DNA from: Phyllobacterium brassicacearum
GTDB taxonomy: Bacteria; Pseudomonadota; Alphaproteobacteria; Rhizobiales; Rhizobiaceae
NCBI RefSeq assembly: GCF_003010955.1
Contig: NZ_PGGO01000019.1
Span: forward strand, 1-64,000
Direction of reading: 5' to 3'
Length of the DNA stretch: 64,000 nt
The notes below the pieces were generated by a model. That model made no database searches. It worked only from the letters and a program-made list of their open reading frames with translations, and had not been told where the DNA came from. Below, piece by piece: positions 16,797-26,586 of the stretch (within the stretch, counting starts at the first letter, position 1; the number at the start of each line of letters is the position of its first letter). A program made the position numbers and the translations under genes.

Positions 16797-18311
16797 TTAA
16801 ACCTTCTTGGTGCGTATGGGAGCGCGCCAGATTGGCAACGACCCCGTTATAGTGCGGCCAGAGCCGCCGAGGTCGAGATAGACGCAATGTAACTCTTCCA
16901 CGCCTTTGGCGAGTTGATCGACAGACATGGATGCATAGCCGAAGATATATCCAGCTCGCTCATCAGTCGGCGATGAGAACAGGCGCGTGACAGGATAGAT
17001 TCCGATGTCATGGCTTCGAGCGGCTTCGGAAAAACGCTCCTCATCCCTGGAACAGATCGTGTTGAACCACACGACGACGTGAAGTCCCGCAGTCGTGCCG
17101 ACGATCTCGATGTCGTCGGCAAAAGCGCGGGTCATTAAAGCTAGAAATGCAGCGCGTCTCTCCGCATTCAGTCTCCGCATCCGGCGGACATGCCGCTCAT
17201 AAGCGCCTGTCTCGATCAACGCGGCGAGAGCTTCTTGCTCGAACGTGGACGTGTGCCGGTCGGCAATCCGCTTGCAGTGAATGAAGGCATCGACAAGAGG
17301 ATGCGGGAGCACGATGTATCCGAGCCTCAGCGTCGGCGACAGGGTCTTCGAGACCGTTCCGACATAGATGACGCGGCCATGCCCAGACAGATAGAGAGTC
17401 GGTATGGGGCCAACATCGTACCGATACTCGCTGTCGTAGTCATCCTCGATGACATAAGCGTTTGCCGACGCGGCCCACTCCATCAATGCCTGGCGATGCG
17501 CAGCAGGCAACACCCCTCCCAGGGGGAACTGATGGCTCGGAGTCACGTACGCCACCGCGATGTCGCCAGCCTCCGGAAGCTTCGTGGTGTCCATGCCATG
17601 AGCACCACAGGGCACAGCAACGGTGTCTGCTCCGACCGCGAGCATGACGTTCTTTGCCATGGCATAGCACGGGTCTTCCACCACGACCCTGTCGCCGGGA
17701 TTGACCAGGACCCGCGCGCAGAGGTCCAGCGCCTGTTGCGATCCATTTACGACCATGATCTGGTCGAGATCGCAACTGATGCCCCTTGAGCGCCAGACGT
17801 AGCCCTGCAAGGCCTCTCGCAAGGATCGGCTTCCTGCCGGATCATCGTATCCCAATCTGTCGCGATGTATGAGGAAGGCGGTGTTCAGCGCTTTTCGCCA
17901 GGAGGCCTTTGGAAAGTCCGCCGCTGCGACATCCCCGTAGCGGAAATCGAACTTGAGCGGCTGCCTCCCGGCGGTGCTGTTCGACGGCAGGGCCATCGCA
18001 CGAGTTGCATAGGCTGAAAGTTGGCGAGCGGCGATCGCCGAACGGTCGTGCTGGTTGACCTGGCTCGGCCGCCCTGCGGAGGCAACCGACGCCTTTCGAC
18101 CCTGCTGTACCCGGACATAACCCTCAGAAATGAGCTGGTCGAAAGCGGCGGTCACTGTCGTCCTCGACACCCCCAGCTCTTCCGCAAGCGCGCGGCTTGA
18201 AGGTAAGGCGTCGCCGACACCGTAGACTCCGGCCTCGATCTGCGTGAGTAGGGAATGATAGATACGCCGCGTCGCTCCGGTCCTGCGAGACCCCTCCTTG
18301 TACTGGACCAA
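16797..18311 (-). CDS. MocR-family regulator: GntR HTH fused to aminotransferase-like domain
   Basis: 504 aa. GntR winged helix at about residues 15-75 ([26 protein letters not shown]), linker, then a fold-I aminotransferase domain with [31 protein letters not shown] (PLP-ring Asp) and [15 protein letters not shown] (PLP Lys). The start is TTG at 18311 with AGGAGA at good distance. The C-terminus reads about 30 residues past the usual end and stops two bases before the cold-shock ATG, using what looks like the cold-shock leader as its last codons. It is divergent from the B3/4-LysE-DapA operon and presumably controls it with PLP or an amino-acid ligand. Confidence 0.92.
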   Translation of the reverse strand: MVQYKEGSRRTGATRRIYHSLLTQIEAGVYGVGDALPSSRALAEELGVSRTTVTAAFDQLISEGYVRVQQGRKASVASAGRPSQVNQHDRSAIAARQLSAYATRAMALPSNSTAGRQPLKFDFRYGDVAAADFPKASWRKALNTAFLIHRDRLGYDDPAGSRSLREALQGYVWRSRGISCDLDQIMVVNGSQQALDLCARVLVNPGDRVVVEDPCYAMAKNVMLAVGADTVAVPCGAHGMDTTKLPEAGDIAVAYVTPSHQFPLGGVLPAAHRQALMEWAASANAYVIEDDYDSEYRYDVGPIPTLYLSGHGRVIYVGTVSKTLSPTLRLGYIVLPHPLVDAFIHCKRIADRHTSTFEQEALAALIETGAYERHVRRMRRLNAERRAAFLALMTRAFADDIEIVGTTAGLHVVVWFNTICSRDEERFSEAARSHDIGIYPVTRLFSSPTDERAGYIFGYASMSVDQLAKGVEELHCVYLDLGGSGRTITGSLPIWRAPIRTKKV

Positions 18312-18321
18312 TAAAAATCTC

Positions 18322-18338
18322 CTAAAGTGGCCGTTTAG
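18322..18338. promoter_or_regulatory. Imperfect palindrome upstream of mocR gene, candidate MocR site
   Basis: CTAAAGTGGCCGTTTAG has perfect CTAAA/TTTAG arms around a GC-rich centre and sits beside the ribosome-binding site of the MocR gene, in the divergent region to 18442. A related AGTGGCTT lies further on near 18360. MocR proteins usually bind repeated sites, so this is a plausible autoregulatory element. Confidence 0.35.
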
Positions 18339-18441
18339 TTTGTGCCAGTGAACTGCAATAGTGGCTTGCAGTCAAGGAAGCGATCATTACTGGTCGCGCC
18401 GCTCATGGATTGCTTTTGCCTGAATTGATGGAGTTGCCTGG

Positions 18442-19131
18442 ATGTTTGAAAATCCCGTAATCGACGGTCGAATACAGAATATTGCACCGGGATTTAGAGC
18501 CGTGAGCGTTCACGTCGATGCGGCTTCAGCCGGAGAAGGACGTTTCGATCCTCGATTGCTGACGGAAGCCTGCGATTGCGTGTTGGCCGGTGGCCCGGCC
18601 TGGGCGGAAACGCATCTGGCGAGTTGGTCCGACGCCTATGTCCGCTTTGGCGCGAAGCCGAACCGCACGCCGTGCTCAGCCCAGGCCCTGAGAAAGCGGG
18701 TTCTGAAGGACAACACCATTCCGACGATCAACCCTGTCGTCGACCTCTACAACGCCATCTCCCTGAAATACGCAATCCCGGTTGGCGGCGAGAACTACGA
18801 CTCCTATGTCGGAAGACCCTTCCTGACGATCGCGGACGGAACGGAGACGTTCGACACTGTAATGAACGGGGAGGAAGTCAACGATCCTCCCGTAGTGGGA
18901 GAGGTCATCTGGCGCGACGACACTGGCGTCACCTGCAGACGCTGGAACTGGCGACAGGGAACTCGAACCCGTCTGGAGACTGCAAAAGGCCGGATGTGGT
19001 TCATCTTGGAGGCGTTGGAAACCATGCCCGACGAAGCGCTGGCGGAGGCGACGGATGCCCTGGTCGAAGGGCTGAACACGTTGTTGCCAGGCTGCACGAT
19101 CGTTAGCCAAACGATTGCCATCACCAAGTGA
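18442..19131 (+). CDS. B3/B4 tRNA-binding domain protein (PheT-like, possible trans-editing factor)
   Basis: 229 aa. The whole protein corresponds to the B3/4 editing module of the phenylalanyl-tRNA synthetase beta chain: LRKRVLKDNTIPTINPVVDLYNAISL with the following PVGGENYD is the hallmark segment. Free-standing B3/4 proteins are found beside amino-acid genes; the related module hydrolyses mischarged aminoacyl-tRNA. First gene of a three-gene operon with a LysE exporter and a DapA-family lyase, divergent from a MocR regulator. Inference: protection against misuse of an unusual amino acid. Confidence 0.87.
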   Translation: MFENPVIDGRIQNIAPGFRAVSVHVDAASAGEGRFDPRLLTEACDCVLAGGPAWAETHLASWSDAYVRFGAKPNRTPCSAQALRKRVLKDNTIPTINPVVDLYNAISLKYAIPVGGENYDSYVGRPFLTIADGTETFDTVMNGEEVNDPPVVGEVIWRDDTGVTCRRWNWRQGTRTRLETAKGRMWFILEALETMPDEALAEATDALVEGLNTLLPGCTIVSQTIAITK

Positions 19132-19190
19132 CGTTTCCGGTCGAGCGAGCGCATCCATCGATTGGGACGAGATTTTCAAGGGTTCAGAGA

Positions 19191-19829
19191 ATGAATGTTG
19201 ATTTCCATCAGTTGCTCATCGTCTTTGCGGCATATGTCATAGCCGCAGGAAGCCCCGGCCCGAGCAACATGCGTATCATGGGCGTGGCGATGGCTCGCGG
19301 CAGAGGTGCTGCGCTGGTGCTCGCCTCGGGCGTCGTCAGCGGCTCGATCTTCTGGGGTCTGATGGCCTCGTCGGGCATCTCCGCCTTGTTGGCCAGGTAC
19401 GCCCAGGCACTGATCGTTCTGCAGATTTTCGGGGGCCTCTATTTGCTGTTCCTCGCCTTCAGGGCGGGACGGTCGGCACTGACGTCGAACGAAAGGCCGG
19501 CGGCGCGCGCGTCGGCCGACGACGTCGCTCTGTCACGGGGTGCGCTTTACCGGCGGGGTCTATTGATGCATTTGGCGAACCCAAAATCCGTGCTGGCATG
19601 GATCGCGCTGGTCACGCTGGGCATCGGCCCGAATTCGTCATGGCAGAGCATCGCCGCGATATTGGGTGGCTGCGCCGTCCTGAGTGTCACGATCTTCTGC
19701 GGCTACGCCGTTGTCTTCTCCACCCCGCCGATGGTGGCTCTGTATCGTCGCTGTCGCCGCTGGATTGAAAGTCTGCTGGCGATCTTCTTCGCGTTCGCAG
19801 GGCTGCGCATGCTCTTCTCCCGCCTATAG
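19191..19829 (+). CDS. LysE/RhtB family amino-acid exporter
   Basis: 212 aa with about six hydrophobic segments. The N-terminal signature AAYVIAAGSPGPSNMRIM is the LysE family motif (SPGP near residue 20), followed by LALVFRAGRSA-type linker and HLANPKSVLAWIALVTLG, the second diagnostic motif. The ATG at 19191 gives the standard N-terminus; an upstream GTG at 19128 would overlap the previous gene and add an unrelated leader. Exports amino acids or derivatives across the inner membrane. Sits between the B3/4 and DapA-like genes. Confidence 0.92.
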   Translation: MNVDFHQLLIVFAAYVIAAGSPGPSNMRIMGVAMARGRGAALVLASGVVSGSIFWGLMASSGISALLARYAQALIVLQIFGGLYLLFLAFRAGRSALTSNERPAARASADDVALSRGALYRRGLLMHLANPKSVLAWIALVTLGIGPNSSWQSIAAILGGCAVLSVTIFCGYAVVFSTPPMVALYRRCRRWIESLLAIFFAFAGLRMLFSRL

Positions 19830-19843
19830 TTTCGAAAGGATAG

Positions 19844-20752
19844 ATGATGACTTTGTTTCGTGGCCTGTCGGCGTTCCCTCTCACACCAACCGATGCGGAA
19901 GGGCATGTTGACACCGAAGCGCTGGCTCGTTTTCTCGAGCGCATTCATCGCGCGGGAGCAGACTCGATCGGGCTTCTCGGCAGCACGGGTGGTTATGCTT
20001 ACCTCACCAGAGAGCAACGGAAGCGTGCCGTCCAGGCGGCCGTGGAATGCATCGGCGGCAAAATGCCTCTTGTCGTGGGTGTGGGAGCATTGCGTACCGA
20101 CGACGCTCAGTCTCTGGCGCACGATGCCAAAGCCGCTGGCGCTGACGGCCTGCTCCTGGCACCGATGTCCTACGTTCCCCTGAACGACGACGAAGTCTTC
20201 CGGCACTTCGTCGCCGTGGCCGAGGCGGGGGACCTGCCTTTGTGCATATACAACAATCCAAGCACCACGCGCTTCACATTCAGCGACGCATTGATCGCCC
20301 GGCTGTCAGCGGTGTCCAACATCGTCGCCGTGAAAATGCCTCTGGCGGCAGATGACGATTACGCTGGGGAACTCGCACGCCTGCGGCAGATGACCCCTGA
20401 CACCTTCACAATCGGCTACAGCGGCGATTGGGGCGCGGCCGATGCCCTGCTTGCCGGATGCGACACCTGGTATAGCGTTGCCGCAGGTCTGCTGGCAGCC
20501 CCGGCGCTTGCGCTCACGCGTGCAGCGCAGTCCGACGACGCTGTCGAGGCCGCGCGGTTGAACGGTGCCTTCGAACCGCTCTGGGCCTTGTTCAAACGCT
20601 GCGGCAGTTTTCGCGTCATGTTCGTCATCGCCGACCTCCTGGGACTGGCGCACGTCCAGCCGGCGCGCCCTGTTTTGCCGTTGCCGGAGGAAGCAAGCGA
20701 CGACGTCAGGCAGGCATTGGAGACGCTCGAGATCGCCGAGCGCGGGGCATAA
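19844..20752 (+). CDS. Dihydrodipicolinate synthase/N-acetylneuraminate lyase family protein
   Basis: 302 aa, single TIM barrel of DapA type. The Schiff-base Lys is in NIVAVKMPLA, the Tyr in LCIYNNPSTTRF. The usual GTTGE loop is replaced by GSTGGYAYL, so this is not the lysine-pathway DapA but a catabolic or specialised aldolase/lyase. AAAGGA precedes the ATG by seven bases, and the gap to LysE is 14 bases, so it is co-transcribed. Substrate unknown; the operon suggests it cleaves or forms a compound related to the exported amino acid. Confidence 0.9.
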   Translation: MMTLFRGLSAFPLTPTDAEGHVDTEALARFLERIHRAGADSIGLLGSTGGYAYLTREQRKRAVQAAVECIGGKMPLVVGVGALRTDDAQSLAHDAKAAGADGLLLAPMSYVPLNDDEVFRHFVAVAEAGDLPLCIYNNPSTTRFTFSDALIARLSAVSNIVAVKMPLAADDDYAGELARLRQMTPDTFTIGYSGDWGAADALLAGCDTWYSVAAGLLAAPALALTRAAQSDDAVEAARLNGAFEPLWALFKRCGSFRVMFVIADLLGLAHVQPARPVLPLPEEASDDVRQALETLEIAERGA

Positions 20753-21485
20753 TTTCCAGTGTTACCGCTGACAGTTATTGGTTGCAAAGCAAGCGTTCTG
20801 TTGAGGCTCCTTGGCCGTCTTTTCGCCTGGCGGATCGGCGACTCGGTTGATCGATCGCCTCGCCCGCGAATTGACGGGAATTCGTTCGAACTAAGCGACC
20901 TTGGCCTCCGTCCATCGATGCGGAGCGATCTTCAGTTGGGCGTCTTCGCTGTTCAAATATGAAACCAGCTCGGATGAAAGCTTGAAATTTCGTCGTGGAG
21001 TTCAAGTCCAGACGACAACTGGCGAATCGACAAAATACATCGATCTGGGGGACACGGACCTTAAGAATTGCTCGCAGGGTCGAGGATCAATCCCAAACCT
21101 GTTCGAGCAGACACATCGACCTGCGGTGTCCGAAACGGCGGAGATGGCATCTCGGCAGCGCGTTGGCGAATTCGCGTCTGGGATTGACGAGATGAGCTGG
21201 TCGTCGGCCCGGTCATGGACAGGTCCCGCGCGGCAAAGCCGACGGATCCGATCGGCGAGGCTGTGCCCGATACAGACCCGGGTGATACGCCGTTGGAAGA
21301 GACTGCGGAGAGGGCCAACAAAAGCAGCCGTGCGCCATCGAGCGCTGAAAATATTGAGTGCGTCACAGTGTTAGCGACACCGATTTTCGAAACAAGTTCA
21401 GGAGCAAATAGATTGCGGATGACACTTCGCCGCCTTAAAGGTTTTGGAAGCGGCAATCAGCCGTGAAAGCGTCGAGGATTTGTTT
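20753..21485. other. Long intergenic stretch without a convincing gene
   Basis: About 730 bases. Open frames of 60-157 codons overlap on both strands but none has a matching ribosome-binding site and recognisable domain. The last 40 bases before 21486 are the leader of the cold-shock gene. The segment may contain remnants of genes and the long untranslated leader common to csp genes. Confidence 0.45.
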
Positions 21486-21689
21486 ATGCCCACTGGCACG
21501 GTTAAGTTTTTCAATGGAGACAAAGGTTTTGGCTTCATTACACCCGAAAATGGAGGAGCTGACGTGTTTGTACACGTGTCTGCTTTGGAGGGCGGCAACT
21601 CGCTGAGTGAAGGACAGAAAGTGAGCTACGACATCGGTCAGGATCGCAAGACCGGGAAATCGAAAGCTGAAAACGTTCGCGTGCTTTGA
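21486..21689 (+). CDS. Cold-shock protein, intact
   Basis: 67 aa, full CspA fold: [21 protein letters not shown] (RNP1 KGFGFI), DVFVHVSAL (RNP2), [19 protein letters not shown]. Binds single-stranded RNA/DNA as an antitermination or mRNA chaperone. The ATG at 21486 gives the exact family N-terminus; a longer start at 21444 adds an unrelated leader. It is a distinct paralog from the broken copy at 16.6 kb, differing at many residues. Confidence 0.95.
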   Translation: MPTGTVKFFNGDKGFGFITPENGGADVFVHVSALEGGNSLSEGQKVSYDIGQDRKTGKSKAENVRVL

Positions 21690-22264
21690 TTGAGATCGTT
21701 CCGTTGTTGGATCGGCCGTGTGTGGAGGCCAATCCTTGTTTGGCGATCCGAAGTCCTTCGCCTTGAATAGACTTCCAATATTCAGCACGAGAGAAAAGCG
21801 GTCCCGGACGAGGCATTATGCAACTCTCGGCGCACATACCGAGAACGTCGGGGGTAGCACTCAAAAATTGCGACGCGATGGAGGCGCCACCTGATCGTAG
21901 AAATTTTCGCATTGCTGAAGAGCGAAATCCTTGATCCGTGCCTGAGATGGCGTAACTCTGCCCAAAGCTGAAACGAGGCACGCCCGGGATCAAACCCGGG
22001 GCAGCCACAGGCTAATCTTCAGCGGGTGCCTCCGGTATTCGGGAAAACATCGGTATGAATCGATCGATGGTAATGGGGTAAGGCTTCATCTGTTTCGGCG
22101 GTTTAGTGTCATTTGCGACGGACATCAGCGCCCAACCCTTATATTTCACGTCGTGGCTTTTCCGGAGTAGCTCGGGAAGCTCATCATGACACCACCTCTG
22201 ATGCCTTGGCCAAAGTGTCTGAGCATCCCACTACGATATCGTTATCCGGAACGGCCTTTTGACA
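21690..22264. other. Intergenic stretch with one hairpin, no gene
   Basis: About 575 bases. The only structure noted is CCCGGG-ATCAAA-CCCGGG (21983-22000), a 6-bp perfect GC stem that could act as a weak transcription barrier. No gene was recognised. Confidence 0.4.
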
Positions 22265-22906
22265 TCACTTTGGACATTCGGCTCCGGTTTTCACCCAAGC
22301 AGCGATCAGTGCGGCAAAAGTCTCCTGCGAACCGGGAGGGGCGGTTCGTCCATCGCCCGGGTGCCAGGCCCAGCCGACCAGGTGATCCTCACCCATATGT
22401 TTTATGAGATCGTCGTGCGAGCGATTGCCGTTGCGGCTCGTGTCCTTCACCTGCTGGCATATTTCGCTGACCGTCAGCCCTTGCCAGGCCATGCTGGCCG
22501 GAGCCAATTGCCAGTGTGCGTTGCCCGGGATGGATTTCATGCGGCTTCCGACGATCGGACGATTTTCGGCGCCATGGCAGGTGCTGCACGCAAGACCCAG
22601 CGGACCCATTGAGCTATTGCTGGCGATCATCAGCGGCACGTGCGGGTGCTTGTCTTCTCCTTGCGTCGGGCTGCGCGTTGCCGGATGGCAGTTGATGCAG
22701 CGCGGATGCGTCAGGACGCGGCTTGCCTCTTCGAAGATGGCCTTCGAGCGCGCGCTGGTATCAGCTATCGCATCGAAATCGGAGATGGCCTTGAGCGGGC
22801 CGCTTCCCGATGTCTCGGCGTAACCCTGCAAGGGTCCCATGACGATATATGTTCCGGCTGTCGCGAGAACGGATGCGATTGCAATGACGGCAAAACGCAT
22901 GGCCAT
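22265..22906 (-). CDS. Periplasmic cytochrome c of an aldehyde/isoquinoline dehydrogenase
   Basis: 213 aa with an N-terminal hydrophobic signal or anchor. Two heme-c motifs, CINCH and CSTCH, lie about 40 residues apart, typical of the small dihaem cytochromes encoded with isoquinoline 1-oxidoreductase-type enzymes; the rest is low complexity between them. The ATG at 22906 is best placed after GGAGGG; a GTG at 22912 would overlap the large-subunit stop. Third gene after the [2Fe-2S] and molybdenum subunits; probably accepts electrons from them. Confidence 0.87.
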   Translation of the reverse strand: MAMRFAVIAIASVLATAGTYIVMGPLQGYAETSGSGPLKAISDFDAIADTSARSKAIFEEASRVLTHPRCINCHPATRSPTQGEDKHPHVPLMIASNSSMGPLGLACSTCHGAENRPIVGSRMKSIPGNAHWQLAPASMAWQGLTVSEICQQVKDTSRNGNRSHDDLIKHMGEDHLVGWAWHPGDGRTAPPGSQETFAALIAAWVKTGAECPK

Positions 22907-22908
22907 GG

Positions 22909-25065
22909 TCACACCCTCCGGAATTCGTTCTGGTCGATCGGCAGCGACCGCAGCCGCTTGCCCGTCGCTGCAAAGATCGCATTATACAGCGACGGGGCAA
23001 CGCCGGGCGTGCCGACCTCGCCTATGCCGCCCGGCGCCTCCGAACTCGGAACGATGTATACCTCGATCCTCGGCGTCTCATGTATTCGCAACACGGGAGA
23101 GTCGTCGAAGTTGCCCTCGACGACGGCTCCGTTCTGGACGGTCAAGCGTCCGTAGAGCGCAGCGCTGAGGCCGTAGACGATGCCGCTCAATATCTGGGCG
23201 TCCACCGTGTCCGGATTGACGACCTGGCCACAGTCGACTGCACAGACGATGCGCTCGACCTTGGGTTTTCCGTCGTCCCCGACGCTTACTTCAGAGATCA
23301 TGGCGGCAAAGCTGCCGAAATCCTCCGAAAGGGCGATGCCCCGTCCTTTGCCTTGAGGCAGGGCATTTGACCAGCCCGCCTTTTCGGCGGCCAGATCAAG
23401 AGCAGCAAGGAGGCGCGGCTTATGCTGAAGGAGACGTTTGCGGTACTCGATCGGATCAATTTTCGCGGCATTAGCCAGTTCGTCGATGCTACCTTCGATC
23501 GGAAAGATGTTGCGCGTGGCGCCGACGCCGCGCCAGTTACCCGTCAACATTCCGTCGGGTGCCTCGTGGCGCACGAACTCCGTGTATTTGTTCGGGATCG
23601 CGTATGACGACTCTGCGCCGCCCATGATGTCAAGGTCGATACCATCTTTGGTAAAGGCCGGCAGCCAGCGTGCCATGACGGCGGGACCGATCACTCGATG
23701 CCGCCATGAAACGGGCATGCCATCCGGACTAAGCGTCGCGGTGACCTTGCTGTAATTGAGATAGCGATAACAGTCGTGGCGGATGTCCTCCTCGCGGCTC
23801 CAGGTGACCTTCACCGGGCCATCCACCTGTTTTGCGATCTTCGCCGCCAGAATGACGCCGTCGACGTCGAGCCTGCGGCCGAAACCGCCACCGAGTAGTT
23901 GATTATGAACCATGACCTTATCCAACGGCAGGCCAGTGACGTCGGCTACGGCCTGCCGCGCACGCCCCGCCACCTGGGTGCCGGTCCACACGTCACAGCT
24001 GTCGCTGCGAATGTGGAGGGTGCAGTTCATTGGCTCCATTGCCGAATGCGTGAGGATGGGCATGCGGTAGACGAATTCATGAACGGGCCCGTGTTCCGCT
24101 TCTGCCTTGGCGACATCGCCTTCATTTATATGAGGCAGCGCCTTGCCGCCGTTCGTCGCATCCTCGGCGCGCATCTCGAGTTCGGCCAATGTGAGATCGC
24201 CGCTCGGACCCAGCTCCCACTCGATGGCGAGCGCCGCAAGCCCTTTGCGCGCAGCGCCGGTATTGTCGGCCACCACTGCAACCGCGTCCTCGATGTGGAC
24301 GACCTGTTTGACACCCTTGACCGCCATTGCCGGCTTGTCATCAACGGAACGCAGCTTGCCGCCGAAGTGCGGGCAGATCGCGATCGCCGCGTAGGACACA
24401 CCGTCCGGGCGAGCGTCTATACCGAATTTTGCGGTACCGTTGACCTTCTCCGCGCTGTCAAGGCGCCGGATGGGCTTGCCGATAACCTTAAAGCTCGATG
24501 CAGGCTTGAGCGGTACGTCCTGTGGAACGGTCTCGGATGCGGCAGCTTGAATAAGGCTGCCATAGGCCGCGCTGCGTCCGCTTGCGGCGTGAACGACATG
24601 CCCGGCCTCGGCCGTGCACGTATCGGGCGCAACGCCCCAGCCACGCGCCGCGGCGTTCACCAGCACCATACGGGCGCTGGCACCTGCCTTGCGCATCTGC
24701 TCGTACACAGCGCGGATGGCGAGCGAGCCGCCTGTGATCTGGTCGCCCAATAATGGGTTTGCATAACGGGTCGGATCAGCAGGTGCGTGCTCCAGCACCA
24801 CCTGGTCAAGGGTAACTTCCAGTTCTTCGGCGAGCAACATCGCCACCGAAGTGTAGATGCCCTGCCCCATCTCCACGGAGGGCATGATGAGAACAATTTT
24901 GCCATCGGCAGGAATGCGAATGAAGGGGTTTGGTTCAAACCCGGCAGCGGCAGCCGAGGAAATCGACGGGCGCAACCCGATGATCAGCCCGGCTCCAGTG
25001 AGCGTTGCGCCGATCAGAAAGTGGCGGCGCGAGACGGAAAGATTGACTTTGTCATGGATGGACAT
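22909..25065 (-). CDS. Molybdopterin-binding aldehyde/isoquinoline dehydrogenase, large subunit (IorB-like)
   Basis: 718 aa starting with a twin-arginine signal (VSRRHFLIGATLTGAGL), so the complex is exported folded. Mo-cofactor marks are LLGGGFGRRLDVD, GNWRGVGATRN and the late GGIGEVGTPGVAP with the catalytic Glu. This is the fused-type xanthine oxidase family branch that hydroxylates N-heterocycles or aldehydes in the periplasm. The ATG at 25065 lies 4 bases after the small-subunit stop; a longer frame (to 25299) is shadow sequence over that gene. Confidence 0.92.
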   Translation of the reverse strand: MSIHDKVNLSVSRRHFLIGATLTGAGLIIGLRPSISSAAAAGFEPNPFIRIPADGKIVLIMPSVEMGQGIYTSVAMLLAEELEVTLDQVVLEHAPADPTRYANPLLGDQITGGSLAIRAVYEQMRKAGASARMVLVNAAARGWGVAPDTCTAEAGHVVHAASGRSAAYGSLIQAAASETVPQDVPLKPASSFKVIGKPIRRLDSAEKVNGTAKFGIDARPDGVSYAAIAICPHFGGKLRSVDDKPAMAVKGVKQVVHIEDAVAVVADNTGAARKGLAALAIEWELGPSGDLTLAELEMRAEDATNGGKALPHINEGDVAKAEAEHGPVHEFVYRMPILTHSAMEPMNCTLHIRSDSCDVWTGTQVAGRARQAVADVTGLPLDKVMVHNQLLGGGFGRRLDVDGVILAAKIAKQVDGPVKVTWSREEDIRHDCYRYLNYSKVTATLSPDGMPVSWRHRVIGPAVMARWLPAFTKDGIDLDIMGGAESSYAIPNKYTEFVRHEAPDGMLTGNWRGVGATRNIFPIEGSIDELANAAKIDPIEYRKRLLQHKPRLLAALDLAAEKAGWSNALPQGKGRGIALSEDFGSFAAMISEVSVGDDGKPKVERIVCAVDCGQVVNPDTVDAQILSGIVYGLSAALYGRLTVQNGAVVEGNFDDSPVLRIHETPRIEVYIVPSSEAPGGIGEVGTPGVAPSLYNAIFAATGKRLRSLPIDQNEFRRV

Positions 25066-25069
25066 CGCA

Positions 25070-25528
25070 TCACCCCGCCTTTGCTGCCTGCTTGATGGCC
25101 GCCCGAATGCGCGGATAGGTGCCGCACCGACAGATATTTCCGGCCATGACCGCATCAATATCGTCGTCAGTCGGCGACGGATTGGCAGCAAGCAGCGCGG
25201 TCGCGGACATGATCTGTCCGGATTGACAGTAACCACACTGGACGACATCGATATCCAGCCAGGCCTTCTGTATCCGCGCGCCTGCGGCAGTATCGCCAAT
25301 CGCCTCGATCGTGGTGATAGGCTTGCCTACCGCGTCAGCGACCGGCATGACGCACGACCGCACCGGTACGCCGTCGACATGCACGGTGCAGGCACCGCAC
25401 ATGGCAATGCCACAGCCGAACTTCGTGCCTGTCAGACCTATGGTGTCGCGAAGGACCCATAAGAGCGGAATGTCGTCGTCCACATCGATGGCATAGTCGT
25501 TGCCATTAACCATAAGATTATGAGACAT
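25070..25528 (-). CDS. [2Fe-2S] subunit of the isoquinoline/aldehyde dehydrogenase (IorA-like)
   Basis: 152 aa. Plant-type 2Fe-2S cluster in the first half ([15 protein letters not shown] with later C) and the second cluster as CGYCQSGQ, then [13 protein letters not shown], as in all xanthine-oxidase-family small subunits. No signal peptide: such subunits are co-exported with the TAT-bearing large subunit. It begins the three-gene operon. The ATG at 25528 is the standard MSHNLMVNG-type start. Confidence 0.95.
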   Translation of the reverse strand: MSHNLMVNGNDYAIDVDDDIPLLWVLRDTIGLTGTKFGCGIAMCGACTVHVDGVPVRSCVMPVADAVGKPITTIEAIGDTAAGARIQKAWLDIDVVQCGYCQSGQIMSATALLAANPSPTDDDIDAVMAGNICRCGTYPRIRAAIKQAAKAG

Positions 25529-25890
25529 GTGAAACCCGGCTGACAGCCGCCCCCAACCAACCTACAGCAATCGCTAAAAACTACCGGAAATTGCGGGAAG
25601 CAGCAAGGTATGAACTCTGGCTTAGCCTGTGTGCCGAGGACCGAAGAGTGATCCGTCCACAAAAGGTCTGCTATGGCTCGGAAGCGGTCATAACGGACGC
25701 CTTGGGAGTCACGCGTGCGGTTCCAGAGGAGCCCTTATGCGACTTTCGAAGCACAAAACGCGAATGTCATTTCTGAGTTTGAAGAACCGCGAAGTCAACC
25801 GAATATTCGTCGCAGTTCGTGGCTGACGTATTGTCGGGAAAGGCAGATGCATGTTGCTGATGCCAGTCTTCAAGTTCGGAGGTTGGCATC
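25529..25890. other. Intergenic stretch, no gene recognised
   Basis: About 360 bases upstream of the dehydrogenase operon. It must include that operon's promoter, but no specific motif could be assigned. Several short open frames look like chance. Confidence 0.35.
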
Positions 25891-26322
25891 ATGAAGCTTG
25901 GTCGGGCTCTTGGTGAAGAAGAGGCGTTCGCGATTGTTGAGGAAACCGTCAACGGGCCTATCGGTGATCGTGGTCTTGCTATTTGGGCCATCGGCCAGAA
26001 GAGGTTGTGGTCCGTTCTGGATCGCATCTGGGCACAGCGCACCGCACTCACTGAACGTGAAATGGCTCGCCTATCTCTCGACCTGATCAAACGCATCAAA
26101 CGCGGTCTCCGGGTCCCGTGGTTCGCGGATGGATGCTCATTGTTTTTACTTAATATTTACAGCTTTCCCGCATCTAAATATTACTTAACTTCATCTAGAC
26201 TGATGATAAAAGGAAGAATTTCCAGTCTACGGATGATTTCCTTTGCCGATCCTGCAACCGAATGGCTATGCGTCCCTGTGATCGCCCCAACACGCGTTTT
26301 CCTTGAATTTTGGGCGTTTTGA
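25891..26322 (+). CDS. Hypothetical protein, possibly truncated
   Basis: The ATG at 25891 follows GGAGG eight bases upstream. The first 75 residues or so look coding, with helical segments (EEEAFAIVEETVNG, TEREMARLSLDLIKRIKRGL). From about 26130 the base composition turns A/T-rich and the predicted sequence becomes erratic, which suggests the original 3' end was lost and the stop at 26322 is a chance one. No family was recognised. Confidence 0.35.
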   Translation: MKLGRALGEEEAFAIVEETVNGPIGDRGLAIWAIGQKRLWSVLDRIWAQRTALTEREMARLSLDLIKRIKRGLRVPWFADGCSLFLLNIYSFPASKYYLTSSRLMIKGRISSLRMISFADPATEWLCVPVIAPTRVFLEFWAF

Positions 26323-26586
26323 CGCCTGTAGATCTGCTCGATCGCCTATTATCGGCATTTTCAAACGACCGTTTGTCCATAACTTTCGATATTGTACAGA
26401 CGTTCTCCAAGAACCAACGAACGAACGCCGCCGCCATCTTTAATCGAACAGCCGCAACCATCTCGTTCGCGTGGCAGTGCTGCGGGCGCAATGCTATCAT
26501 GGCAAGCCGTTCCGACACGTTTGCGCGGAATGCATGAAGGCTCGATCGCATTGGACATCTTCCCTCAGACGTGTCGAGGATTACCG

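Noticed and set aside
20901-21456. Overlapping plus and minus frames in the gap before the intact csp gene
   Set aside because: Neither has a matching ribosome-binding site or domain; they cover each other and were left as unassigned sequence.
21983-22000. CCCGGG...CCCGGG as a terminator
   Set aside because: Only a 6-bp stem without T tract and 300 bp from the nearest stop; recorded only as structure within the gap.
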